This document shows, one piece after another, positions 26,155 through 32,794 of a DNA stretch of 32,794 nucleotides. The translations under genes were made by a program, and so were the position numbers. The stretch spans positions 1 to 32,794 of the forward strand of contig JAFLSX010000026.1 of assembly GCA_022510705.1 (NCBI GenBank). The letters run 5' to 3'. Each line of letters begins with the position of its first letter. Within the stretch, counting starts at the first letter, position 1. The DNA comes from Lachnospiraceae bacterium (GTDB lineage Bacteria > Bacillota > Clostridia > Lachnospirales > Lachnospiraceae). The notes below the pieces were generated by a model that saw nothing but the letters and a program-made list of their open reading frames with translations, was not told the DNA's origin and ran no database searches.

Positions 26155-27531
26155 TCAGTCTTTCACACACGCCTCCCATACCTGCATGGTTTCCGTATCA
26201 TCATAACCGCTCATATAATAAGTCCCACCGGCATATTCAAAGCGGATAAACAACGTATTTTGAGGATTTAAAAACACCTCACACCGCCCCTCTTCCGGTA
26301 CTCTAAAAGTACCCTTTAACAGATTGTCCATACCGGTTCCGTTTACTTTGGAAAGGTGGGGCAATTCCTCCACCAGCTCCAGATTTTGTATGCTTCTTAC
26401 AGGAATACTATAGTCTTCCTTTATTTGTCCCGCCTGCAGGTAACCGTTTTCCACCGAAAGCTGAATAGGAGTGAATTCCAGCAGCATGACCCAGACACAG
26501 GCATATAGGGACAATAGCAGCGTAACTATGGTGAGAACAATGGTTGCCTTGCCTGCCGGCCGCGCCATATTGACCGTAGTGCCCACACCCCATCTCTTCT
26601 CTACCATGGTGTGCTTATCCCGGGGATTGTAATAAAACATGCCCCAAATCCAGTTATTATCATTTTCTGAAACCGGCGCGTCCATATGATCTTTATAGGA
26701 ATGATCCAGCTTACTTTTTTTCTTCAAAACCCGAAAACACAGTGCAATCGTAACGATTCCATAGGCTGCGGTTGCGGGAAGAAACAGCCTGCCTATGCTG
26801 CCATCCCAACTCACCGCAAACAGCATACCCGCGGTATAAAATGTGTTTACCCATGCACATGCCAGCCAAAGATCCTTCCATAGCTTTTTCTTGGCTCTGG
26901 CATAATTTATATTCACTTCACTGTCGGTACTGATGACCTGCGTGGGCATTTTATCCATCCAAACTGCAACGGCATAGAATAAAGGAGTCACAAAGGCCAG
27001 ACTGCCTATGCAGAGACTTAAAGCCCACAGTCTTTCTCCGTAGAATTTTATACATGCGCCTATCAATAAAACCAAACTTAAAGCACAGGGCGGCGCAAAG
27101 TGCAGAAATTTGACCTTGCGGATTTTTCCGGCGCTTTTTATCTCTGCCGCAAACTGTCCTTCCTGCTTCGCCTTCCAGCCTTTTTCCTGCTTTAATAATT
27201 TTAGTTTGCTGTTAGCCCGGGCAAATGGCACGAAAAAGCCTATAATACCGGCAAACATCCAAACCAGTAGAAAAGTAATATAGATGGAAAACCACGGTAT
27301 CAGGAACGCCGGCAACGGCGTCAGGAGCATAAGAAGAAAAACATTCCGCATCCGTCTGTTATAGGCGGCATCAATATCCTGCAGCTTAAGCGATTTTCGC
27401 TGCTCCCCCGTAAGGCTTACGCCATAATATAAGTTCTTTGTGGCTACCGTCTCATTCTTTAAAACAAAATATAGAATGAATACCGTCGGATACATAAGCA
27501 CCATCATAATGATCTTTATTCCTATGTCCAT
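26155..27531 (-). CDS. Multi-pass membrane protein with DUF1648/DUF5808-like domains
   Basis: Membrane protein of 458 residues with roughly eight hydrophobic helices (about 5-25, 65-85, 90-110, 150-170, 175-200, 235-255, 260-280, 340-365). The stretch NWIWGMFYYNPRDKHTMVEKRWGVG at about 295-320 matches the DUF5808 type, and the middle helices resemble DUF1648 proteins. The C-terminal 90 residues are extracytoplasmic and soluble. The ATG at 27531 has GGAGG seven bases upstream, whereas the frame's earlier ATG lies inside the GntR gene. It follows the GntR repressor after two bases, so both are co-transcribed. Similar repressor/membrane-protein pairs react to cell-envelope stress or peptides, but no function is shown here. 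Confidence 0.82.
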   Translation of the reverse strand: MDIGIKIIMMVLMYPTVFILYFVLKNETVATKNLYYGVSLTGEQRKSLKLQDIDAAYNRRMRNVFLLMLLTPLPAFLIPWFSIYITFLLVWMFAGIIGFFVPFARANSKLKLLKQEKGWKAKQEGQFAAEIKSAGKIRKVKFLHFAPPCALSLVLLIGACIKFYGERLWALSLCIGSLAFVTPLFYAVAVWMDKMPTQVISTDSEVNINYARAKKKLWKDLWLACAWVNTFYTAGMLFAVSWDGSIGRLFLPATAAYGIVTIALCFRVLKKKSKLDHSYKDHMDAPVSENDNNWIWGMFYYNPRDKHTMVEKRWGVGTTVNMARPAGKATIVLTIVTLLLSLYACVWVMLLEFTPIQLSVENGYLQAGQIKEDYSIPVRSIQNLELVEELPHLSKVNGTGMDNLLKGTFRVPEEGRCEVFLNPQNTLFIRFEYAGGTYYMSGYDDTETMQVWEACVKD

Positions 27532-27533
27532 TT

Positions 27534-27905
27534 CTATTCCTCCTCTCCAAAGTAACGGCTGCATTCCTTAAAAAACGCTTCCTTCGTCATGCCGCTTATC
27601 TTTGCTTCCGATATGATCCGCTGCAGCTGCGCCCCTGTCTCCGGGGAAAGGCTGCCCCGCTTCTCAAAGCTTTCCCTTACTCTTGCACCGTTACGCTTAT
27701 CCGTTAAAATATAGCCCTCCTGTTTAAGCAACTGGTAGGCTTTATTTACCGTCATGGAATTGATACCAATCTCCTCCGCCAGCGCCCTCACCGTAGGGAG
27801 CTTTTCTCCCGGTGCCAGCCTCCCGTCAGAGATTCCGATTATGATCTGATTGCGAATTTGTAAATATACAGGCACATCCGAATCGTCGTTGAGTATAATC
27901 ACCAT
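27534..27905 (-). CDS. GntR-family repressor, YtrA subfamily
   Basis: DNA-binding regulator of 123 residues. A winged helix-turn-helix covers about residues 10-75 (PVYLQIRNQI, GEKLPTVRALAEEIGIN, MTVNKAYQLLKQEGYI), followed by a short C-terminal helical dimerisation tail of some 45 residues, as in YtrA. It lacks the larger effector domain of FadR- or HutC-type regulators. Start ATG at 27905 with AGAGG nine bases upstream. A perfect inverted repeat sits over the -10 of its own promoter, implying autorepression. It is the first gene of the pair with the DUF5808-like membrane protein. Confidence 0.94.
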   Translation of the reverse strand: MVIILNDDSDVPVYLQIRNQIIIGISDGRLAPGEKLPTVRALAEEIGINSMTVNKAYQLLKQEGYILTDKRNGARVRESFEKRGSLSPETGAQLQRIISEAKISGMTKEAFFKECSRYFGEEE

Positions 27906-27925
27906 AGTACTTTACCTCTTTATCT

Positions 27926-27952
27926 ATTTGTATTAGTTATAATAATACAAAT
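27926..27952. promoter_or_regulatory. Inverted-repeat operator for the GntR repressor
   Basis: Perfect 10-bp arms ATTTGTATTA (27926-27935) and TAATACAAAT (27943-27952) with a 7-base spacer. The repeat covers the -10 box, so binding would block RNA polymerase. The TGTA..TACA layout fits YtrA-type operators. Confidence 0.85.
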
Positions 27953-27967
27953 AATACATATTGTCAA
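27939..27967 (-). promoter_or_regulatory. Promoter of the GntR/membrane-protein pair
   Basis: -35 TTGACA (27962-27967), 17-base spacer, -10 TATTAT (27939-27944). The operator overlies the -10. Confidence 0.75.
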
Positions 27968-28000
27968 CATTTGATCTCCGGTCAGAATTCAATTTATTCC

Positions 28001-28029
28001 TTGCTCCTTTTTTGCCTGGCGGGTATAAT
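28001..28029 (+). promoter_or_regulatory. Promoter of tadA
   Basis: -35 TTGCTC (28001-28006), 17-base spacer, -10 TATAAT (28024-28029). It is divergent from the GntR promoter, with about 33 bases between their -35 boxes. Confidence 0.75.
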
Positions 28030-28076
28030 GAACACTGTAGCGGGCTTTATTCAGAAAACGGCAAAGGAGAGGCCAC

Positions 28077-28601
28077 ATGGGAAACAGCGTAAAAGAAGCT
28101 CACACGGAAACGACAGAGCAGGAAAAGTACATGCGGGAAGCATTAAAACAGGCAAAGAAAGCCTACAAGCTGGGTGAAGTGCCCATCGGCTGTGTCATTG
28201 TCTATCAGGATAAGATTATCGGCAGGGGTTATAATCGCCGCAAAACCGATAAAAACACGCTTTCCCATGCGGAAATCACCGCTATCAGACGTGCCAGTAA
28301 AGTAATCGGCGACTGGCGCCTGGAAGACTGTACTCTTTATGTGACACTGGAACCCTGCCAGATGTGTTCCGGGGCCATTGTGCAGGCACGTATTCCGAAA
28401 GTAGTGATCGGCTGCATGAATCCCAAGGCAGGATGTGCCGGTTCTATTTTAAATATTTTACAGACTCCGGAATTTAATCATCAAGTGGATACGATTACCG
28501 GCGTACTGGAAGCGGAATGCAGCGCTATGCTGGTAAACTTTTTTAAGGAACTGCGGCTGCGTGTCCGCAAAGAAAAAGAAGCGGCGGTTGATACGGAATA
28601 A
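28077..28601 (+). CDS. tadA: tRNA-specific adenosine deaminase TadA
   Basis: Deaminase of 174 residues that converts A34 to inosine in tRNA-Arg(ACG). The zinc site is His64-Ala-Glu66 (SHAEITAIRRAS) and Pro93-Cys94-x-x-Cys97 (PCQMC), with Glu66 as the proton shuttle. GCMNPKAGCAGS at about 124-135 is typical for TadA, separating it from cytidine and guanine deaminases. AAGGAGAGG lies just upstream of the ATG at 28077. An N-terminal tail of about 15 residues rich in Glu and Thr is not conserved. The SRP RNA gene follows, as in Bacillus, which backs the assignment. Confidence 0.96.
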   Translation: MGNSVKEAHTETTEQEKYMREALKQAKKAYKLGEVPIGCVIVYQDKIIGRGYNRRKTDKNTLSHAEITAIRRASKVIGDWRLEDCTLYVTLEPCQMCSGAIVQARIPKVVIGCMNPKAGCAGSILNILQTPEFNHQVDTITGVLEAECSAMLVNFFKELRLRVRKEKEAAVDTE

Positions 28602-28658
28602 GCAATGCAGAATGCTGCAGGCGGAAAATTAAGGGTGAAAATAAAATCCGGTGTTTGC

Positions 28659-28687
28659 TTGACAGTGTCTTGGAAAATAGATATACT
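28659..28687 (+). promoter_or_regulatory. Strong promoter of the SRP RNA gene
   Basis: -35 TTGACA (28659-28664), 17-base spacer, -10 TATACT (28682-28687). It puts the transcription start at about 28694, exactly at the first paired base of the RNA. Confidence 0.88.
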
Positions 28688-28693
28688 AAAAAA

Positions 28694-28906
28694 GCCGCAC
28701 ATGTGCCTTTGAGTGGGCACTTCTATGGCCGGCCTTTTATGCAGGTGATGAAGTTTGGGTCTTGCGCAATGGACATCTACGAACCGTGTCAGGGTGGGAA
28801 CACAGCAGCACTAAGAAGAACCGTCCATGTGCCGTAAGGGTGCCTGGCGGAGCCTGTATGAAGGTATCGCATAGGAGGGTCCTCTCAAGGATAAATGTGC
28901 GGTTTT
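28694..28906 (+). ncRNA. ffs: Signal recognition particle RNA, large bacterial type (ffs / scRNA)
   Basis: RNA core of SRP, which binds Ffh and guides membrane-protein targeting. The universally conserved domain IV is plain: GTCAGG, then a GGAA tetraloop closed by a G-C pair, then AGCAGCA and CTAAG at about 28797-28815, flanked by the arms ATGGAC (28776-28781) and GTCCAT. The 5' CCGCACAT (28695-28702) pairs with ATGTGCGG (28895-28902), closing the RNA. The left end has the GGGCAC-type Alu-domain helices of the large bacterial form. TTTTGTTTT right after the closing helix can act as its terminator. The length of about 213 bases is somewhat short for a large SRP RNA. Ends are approximate. Confidence 0.86.
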
Positions 28907-28928
28907 GTTTTGGAAGGAAGGATGAAGA

Positions 28929-29816
28929 ATGGGCTGTGAATTGTGCCCCAGAGAATGTCATACAGACAGATCGGCAGGAGAGGCCGGCTACTGCGGTGAA
29001 ACAAATCAGCTGCGTCTGGCGCGGGCGGCGCTCCATATGTGGGAAGAGCCCTGTATCTCCGGGAAAACCGGCTCCGGTACCGTCTTTTTCACCGGCTGTT
29101 CTTTAAAATGCATTTTTTGCCAGAATGCTTCCATCGCCTCCTCCCTTGTTGGAAAATACGTTTCCACAGACAGACTTGCTCAGATTTTCTTGGAGCTGCA
29201 GGCACAGGGGGCCTGTAATATCAATCTGGTGACTCCCACCCACTATGTGCCTCAGATTGCTGCCGCTATAAAACTCGCAAAAGAAGATGGCCTGAAGCTT
29301 CCCATTGTTTATAATACCGGCGGTTATGAAAAAGCAGAAACCCTCCGAATATTGGAGGGTCTTGTGGACATTTATCTGCCGGATCTTAAATATGTTTCTT
29401 CCCGGCTCTCAGCCCGTTATTCCAATGCGCCGGACTATTTTGAGGTTGCCAAAACTGCTCTCGCAGAAATGTATCGACAGATTGGAGAACCTGTCTTTGA
29501 CGACAAAACCGGTTTATTACAACGAGGTATTATTGTGCGCCATCTTCTGCTTCCCAGGCATTTGACTGACTCCAAGCGGGTAGTGGAATACCTCTACCGC
29601 ACCTATGGCAATACGATTTATATCAGCTTGATGAATCAATATACACCCATCCGTTTGTTTTCTGACCGACCGGAGTTAAACAGACGGGTTTCCCACAAAG
29701 AATATCATGAGCTTGTGGATTATTGTATTTCTCTGGGTGTGGAAAACGCATTTATACAGGAGGGCGAAACTGCTTCCGAAAGCTTTATTCCCCCCTTCGA
29801 CTGCGAAGGCATATAA
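28929..29816 (+). CDS. Radical SAM protein, pyruvate formate-lyase activase-like
   Basis: Radical S-adenosylmethionine enzyme of 295 residues. The iron-sulfur motif is C57-SLK-C61-IF-C64. Ahead of it lies a second Cys cluster, Cys3, 6, 10 and 22 (CELCPREC and YC), possibly a ferredoxin-like site. The usual SAM-binding GGE is not sharply visible; NTGGYE near residue 128 may take its place. It resembles the activase-like subgroup that installs glycyl radicals, but no glycyl-radical enzyme is in the window, so the partner is unknown. AAGGAAGG lies before the ATG at 28929. No promoter is seen between it and the SRP RNA, so it probably depends on readthrough or an internal signal. Confidence 0.86.
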   Translation: MGCELCPRECHTDRSAGEAGYCGETNQLRLARAALHMWEEPCISGKTGSGTVFFTGCSLKCIFCQNASIASSLVGKYVSTDRLAQIFLELQAQGACNINLVTPTHYVPQIAAAIKLAKEDGLKLPIVYNTGGYEKAETLRILEGLVDIYLPDLKYVSSRLSARYSNAPDYFEVAKTALAEMYRQIGEPVFDDKTGLLQRGIIVRHLLLPRHLTDSKRVVEYLYRTYGNTIYISLMNQYTPIRLFSDRPELNRRVSHKEYHELVDYCISLGVENAFIQEGETASESFIPPFDCEGI

Positions 29817-29836
29817 CGGCCGCTGTAAAAGGGCCG
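29817..29836. terminator. Small hairpin filling the gap between convergent genes
   Basis: CGGCC (29817-29821) and GGCCG (29832-29836) with a 10-base loop, flanked on both sides by ATAT. It occupies the whole 20-base gap between the radical SAM stop and the opposite-strand gene's stop. There is no T tract, so terminator activity is weak or uncertain. Confidence 0.3.
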
Positions 29837-30877
29837 CTATATCTCCACCCGTTTCATATAATAGCCAAAGCCACCGTCTTCCATCTTATCGGTACCCGCC
29901 TCAAAGCCTTCAAATCCAAACATCAAGGCCGCTTGCTTTTCTCTGTCATAATATACGCCGGGTACACCCAGATAGTATCGCTCTTCCTCTCGTTCCATGA
30001 TCTTTGTCAAAATTAAATGCCCATAATTATAGTAGCCATGCAGCAAAAAACTGTTTTGCACCAACTCCTGATACTGCCTTGCCAGCACGATAAAGTCTCT
30101 GGGTGTAACAGAAAGATATTCTCTATCATCTCCAAACGGATGAATCTTGGGATATATTCTTCCTAACTGTTCCCATTTATCCCGAGATAGAGGGCTGATG
30201 GGTTTCTCCGACTGCTCCGGGCTTTGTATATCCCCCGTAATCTCCGAAGTCGGAACATTGTCTGCTTCTTCCGAGGTTTGGGATGTCTCCTGGATTTCCG
30301 AACTTTGTAAAGGCTCTGTTTCATCCAAAGTTTGAGAAGCCTCTGTAAGCTCCGGGTTTTGTGAAATCTCCATGTTTTGTGAAAGCTCCGGATTTTGTGA
30401 AGGCTCCGGATTTTGCGAAGGCTCCGGATTTTGTGAAGGCTCCACCTCTTCCGAAGACCGGGAAGTCTCAACCACTTCCGGTTCTTCTTTTAATACCGGA
30501 GCCGCCACTTTTTCCCTTTCTCTCCACTGTCCCCTTAACATTCTGGTATCGGAGATCTTTATAAGTATTCCGTCACATTCCGCATATGTAACACCGGTTC
30601 CCGCCAAATCATTGTTTTTCCAACAGGAAGCATACTCTCCCGTGCCGTACTGTAATCCCATTCTGTCCGCGCCATAAGTTTCTGCTCCTGAAATCAGTTT
30701 AATCTCACCCTGCAGGGTATCCGTTGTATATAATCCTCGAATATGTATTTGTATGCGGCAATCCTCTCCTCGAACATCCCATTTTACAAAGCCGCCGTTC
30801 TTTATCTTTTCCCCTCTCTCCAGATAATCCAAATATACAATTTTCTTATCAAAAAAAGTCTTGTCCTCTTTTCCCAT
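29837..30877 (-). CDS. Repeat-linker protein of unknown function (DUF6128-like)
   Basis: Protein of 346 residues, no signal peptide or membrane helix. Residues 1-115 form a globular domain (FFDKKIVYLDYLERGEKIKNGG near the start), and residues 240-346 a second, with KWEQLGRIYPKIHPFG and GYYNYGHLILTKI. The linker between (about 130-240) is low in complexity and very acidic, with the hexapeptide SQNPEP or near variants in tandem, encoded by an 18-base DNA repeat at about 30349-30438. The domain pair recalls DUF6128-type proteins seen in Lachnospiraceae, which I cannot confirm here. The ribosome site GGGGG sits in a hairpin. Function unknown. Confidence 0.78.
   Translation of the reverse strand: MGKEDKTFFDKKIVYLDYLERGEKIKNGGFVKWDVRGEDCRIQIHIRGLYTTDTLQGEIKLISGAETYGADRMGLQYGTGEYASCWKNNDLAGTGVTYAECDGILIKISDTRMLRGQWREREKVAAPVLKEEPEVVETSRSSEEVEPSQNPEPSQNPEPSQNPELSQNMEISQNPELTEASQTLDETEPLQSSEIQETSQTSEEADNVPTSEITGDIQSPEQSEKPISPLSRDKWEQLGRIYPKIHPFGDDREYLSVTPRDFIVLARQYQELVQNSFLLHGYYNYGHLILTKIMEREEERYYLGVPGVYYDREKQAALMFGFEGFEAGTDKMEDGGFGYYMKRVEI
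30349..30438. repeat. Five 18-bp tandem units in the linker of the DUF6128-like gene
   Basis: Units begin near 30349, 30367, 30385, 30403 and 30421. The last three follow GCTCCGGATTTTGTGAAG with one or two changes; the first two are more diverged. On the coding strand each gives a hexapeptide such as SQNPEP. The unit count could vary between strains by slippage. Confidence 0.85.
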
Positions 30878-30883
30878 AGCAAA

Positions 30884-30933
30884 CCCCCGAACATACTATT
30901 ATAACATCATTGTCTATATAGTATATTCGGGGG
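30884..30933 (-). promoter_or_regulatory. Hairpin covering the ribosome site of the DUF6128-like gene
   Basis: 15-bp arms (30884-30898 and 30919-30933, one G-U pair on the coding strand) with a 20-base loop. The coding-strand 3' arm ends in GGGGG, the only Shine-Dalgarno-like run, six bases before the ATG at 30877, so folding would hide it. TATAAT lies in the loop as a possible -10 box; a start there would make a leader without the hairpin. It may also serve as a terminator for the CdaR-type gene (stop at 30940). Confidence 0.6.
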
Positions 30934-30939
30934 CATTCT

Positions 30940-32028
30940 TTAATATTCCATTGTATCCAGGTACTTCATATAGTTCACTACCATCAGCGCTATTTTAAAG
31001 GTCAGTGCATCATCGAATGTTCTGACATCCAAACCGGTGCTCTTCTGAAGCTTTTCAATACGGTATACCAGCGTATTTCTATGCACAAAAAGCTGACGGG
31101 AGGTTTCTGACACATTTAAATTGTTTTCAAAGAATTTATTGATAGTGCTCAACATCTCATCGTCCAGTTCTTCCGGCACATCATCCCCAAAAATCTCTCG
31201 GATAAAAATACGGCACAGATTTACCGGAAGCTGATAAATCAAGCGACCAATACCAAGGGTATTGTAGGCATTCACATTTCTTTCCGCATAGAAAATCTTG
31301 CCCACATCCAACGCCATTTTAGCCTCTTTGTAGGACTTGGAAACATCTTTCAACTCCTGTACCACGGTACCAAAGGCTACTTTTACACTGAGCATGGCTT
31401 CTGCATTCATCATATCCACTATGGTGTTCGCAGTCTGCTCTAAAAATTCCTGGCTCTCATTCTCCTGTAAGGCCTTTATCAATATGACATTGCTCTCATC
31501 CACCGCAGTAATATGATCTCCGCTCTGGGAAGAAAACATCCCTTTCAGCAGTTCAGTAGCAATGTTATCCTTCTCCATTTTAGTCTCGATAATATATACC
31601 GCTCTGGGCATCGTCGTCTCAATATGCAGCTTCTTAGCGCGGTTATATATATCAATCAACAGCAGATTGTCCAGCAAAAGATTCTGAAAGAAGTTATTCC
31701 TATCAAAACGTTCCTTATAAGCAATCACCAAATTCTGCAACTGGCACACTGCGATTCTGCCCACGGTGTAGGCATTGTCCCCCTGCCCCTTCGCTACCAA
31801 TACATACAGAAGTTCTCCCTCATCCAAAATTTTCAAAAGATAGTGAGAACCGATCACCTGACTATCCGCCGGAGACTCCGCAAACCCCGCAATCAGGTTA
31901 GTTTGTATTTCCGGCATCTCTATGGTGCCCGCTACGAATGTACCGTTTACATCATAGACGCATAATTCTACTTTTGTAATAGCTTTTAATTCTTCAATAC
32001 TGTTCTGAATAATCTGGCTTGAAATCAT
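30940..32028 (-). CDS. CdaR/PucR-type transcriptional regulator
   Basis: Regulator of 362 residues. The N-terminal 110 residues resemble a sugar-diacid-type sensory domain (ELCVYDVNGTFVAGT near residue 20). A GGDEF-like middle region (about 130-240) follows, and the C terminus has the PucR-family helix-turn-helix: SETSRQLFVHRNTLVYRIEK at about 307-326. It probably activates a carbon-source operon, with either a sugar acid or another small ligand as effector. GGAG lies before the ATG at 32028. It follows the MsmX-type ATPase gene with a terminator between, and no promoter is visible in the 65-base gap. The target genes cannot be read from this window. Confidence 0.86.
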   Translation of the reverse strand: MISSQIIQNSIEELKAITKVELCVYDVNGTFVAGTIEMPEIQTNLIAGFAESPADSQVIGSHYLLKILDEGELLYVLVAKGQGDNAYTVGRIAVCQLQNLVIAYKERFDRNNFFQNLLLDNLLLIDIYNRAKKLHIETTMPRAVYIIETKMEKDNIATELLKGMFSSQSGDHITAVDESNVILIKALQENESQEFLEQTANTIVDMMNAEAMLSVKVAFGTVVQELKDVSKSYKEAKMALDVGKIFYAERNVNAYNTLGIGRLIYQLPVNLCRIFIREIFGDDVPEELDDEMLSTINKFFENNLNVSETSRQLFVHRNTLVYRIEKLQKSTGLDVRTFDDALTFKIALMVVNYMKYLDTMEY

Positions 32029-32044
32029 ATCGGACTCCGTTTAA

Positions 32045-32080
32045 AAGAGGGTGTATGCACCTTGGTGCGTACACCCTCTT
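32045..32080 (-). terminator. Hairpin terminator after the MsmX-type ATPase
   Basis: 16-bp arms (32045-32060 and 32065-32080) with one internal mismatch and a CTTG loop, followed on the minus strand by TTTT. It lies 13 bases after the ATPase stop. The CdaR-type gene starts only 17 bases beyond it, so its expression may depend on leakage. Confidence 0.85.
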
Positions 32081-32093
32081 ATTATATGTTCTA

Positions 32094-32794
32094 CTAGTTG
32101 GTAATAATCTGCTCGGTTTCCTTATCGAATACATGAATCTTTTCAACATCCAGAGCAAACTTAACGTTGTCACCGGGTCTTGCAGTAGTACGGGAATCTA
32201 CTCTTGCGGTTACAGGGAACTCTTCCAGATCAAAGTATAAGTAAACTTCTGCACCAAGTAACTCGTAAACCTTAATGGTAGATTCAAATACGCTGTTGGG
32301 AGCGGCAGACTGAATAAATGCCTCGGAATCATATACATCTTCAGGACGGATACCAAAGGTAACTACCTTTCCGTCATAACCGCCGTCAATCAGTTTCTTG
32401 GACTTAGCAGCAGGAAGAGGAATGCTGTGACCTGCAATCTTCAGACTTGCCACATCACCGTTTACCTCAACAGTTGCATCCAGGAAGTTCATCTGAGGCG
32501 AACCCATGAATCCTGCTACGAACAGATTCTGAGGCTTCTCATACAGATTCTGAGGAGTATCTACCTGCTGGATAAGACCGTCCTTCATAACAACGATTCT
32601 GGTACCCAGAGTCATAGCCTCTGTCTGGTCATGGGTAACGTAGATAATGGTGGTACCCAGTCTCTGATGCAGTTTTGCAATCTCGATACGCATCTGTACA
32701 CGTAACTTAGCATCCAAGTTGGAAAGGGGCTCATCCATCAGGAATACCTTAGGATTACGAACGATTGCACGACCCATAGCAACACGCTGTCTCT
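32094..32794 (-). CDS. msmX: MsmX/UgpC-type sugar ABC ATPase, N-terminal part outside window
   Basis: C-terminal 233 residues of a carbohydrate-uptake (CUT1) ATPase; the frame is open to the edge, so the methionine at 32777 is internal. The visible part begins with RQRVAMGRAI, the end of the ABC signature. Walker B VFLMDEPLSNLD, switch His in YVTHDQTEAM and the MalK-type regulatory domain (FGIRPEDV, then AEVYLYFDLEE) follow. One such ATPase commonly powers many sugar importers in Firmicutes. The window's malE-malF-malG operon lacks its own ATPase, so it is a likely client. A hairpin terminator follows. Confidence 0.95.
   Translation of the reverse strand, partial: RQRVAMGRAIVRNPKVFLMDEPLSNLDAKLRVQMRIEIAKLHQRLGTTIIYVTHDQTEAMTLGTRIVVMKDGLIQQVDTPQNLYEKPQNLFVAGFMGSPQMNFLDATVEVNGDVASLKIAGHSIPLPAAKSKKLIDGGYDGKVVTFGIRPEDVYDSEAFIQSAAPNSVFESTIKVYELLGAEVYLYFDLEEFPVTARVDSRTTARPGDNVKFALDVEKIHVFDKETEQIITN

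Noticed and set aside
28655..29106. Plus- and minus-strand open frames over the SRP RNA
   Set aside because: They coincide with conserved structured RNA and have no coding signs.
30147..30677. Cys/Phe/Gly-rich open frames opposite the DUF6128-like linker
   Set aside because: Shadows of the 18-bp repeat read in other frames.
1..32794. Mobile element, prophage, CRISPR or defence island
   Set aside because: No transposase, integrase, terminal repeats or spacer array was seen; base use is even by eye across the window.

Overview
The window reads as a chromosomal segment of a Gram-positive anaerobe of the class Clostridia, most likely a Lachnospiraceae gut bacterium. This is inferred from strong AGGAGG-type ribosome sites, AT-rich TTGACA/TATAAT promoters, a large SRP RNA beside tadA, a MalE/MalF/MalG importer without its own ATPase plus a separate MsmX-type ATPase, a YtrA-type GntR repressor with a DUF5808-like membrane protein, and a CdaR-type regulator. 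No tRNA, rRNA, CRISPR array, insertion sequence, integrase or phage gene is visible. Most genes lie on the minus strand. Nothing here is clearly an undescribed system; the least explained parts are a tandem-domain orphan (10.3-10.9 kb), a lipoprotein plus three-gene ABC operon (10.9-14.6 kb), and a repeat-bearing protein with a possibly masked ribosome site (29.8-30.9 kb).

Region by region. 1-1.4 kb: 3' part of a GH32 beta-fructosidase on the plus strand, closed by a strong hairpin. 1.5-2.3 kb: a soluble PocR-domain protein with a short chemoreceptor-like tail. 2.4-5.4 kb: an ATPase/FtsX-type ABC pair behind a near-consensus promoter and a palindromic operator. 5.5-10.1 kb: a colinear set of flavodoxin, MoxR ATPase, DUF58 protein and membrane transglutaminase. 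10.3-10.9 kb: a plus-strand protein made of two copies of one small domain. 10.9-14.6 kb: lipoprotein, two membrane permeases and an ATPase in one operon. 14.7-15.4 kb: a decayed PfkB-type sugar kinase.

15.4-26.1 kb is the metabolic core for alpha-glucan use. malE, malF, malG and a secreted GH13 alpha-amylase lipoprotein form one operon. Upstream of it on the same strand is a second operon of a debranching enzyme, a HAD phosphatase and a GH31 alpha-glucosidase. The model is that the lipoprotein amylase cuts starch at the cell surface, MalEFG imports the oligosaccharides, and GH31 with the debranching enzyme finish them inside. The ATPase for MalFG is probably the MsmX-type protein whose C-terminal part lies at the right edge (32.1 kb to the end); it is followed on the same strand by a CdaR/PucR-type regulator.

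26.1-27.9 kb: an auto-regulated GntR repressor with a multi-pass membrane protein. 28.0-29.8 kb, plus strand: tadA, the SRP RNA and a radical SAM activase-like protein. 29.8-30.9 kb: the protein with a hexapeptide repeat linker and a hairpin over its ribosome site.
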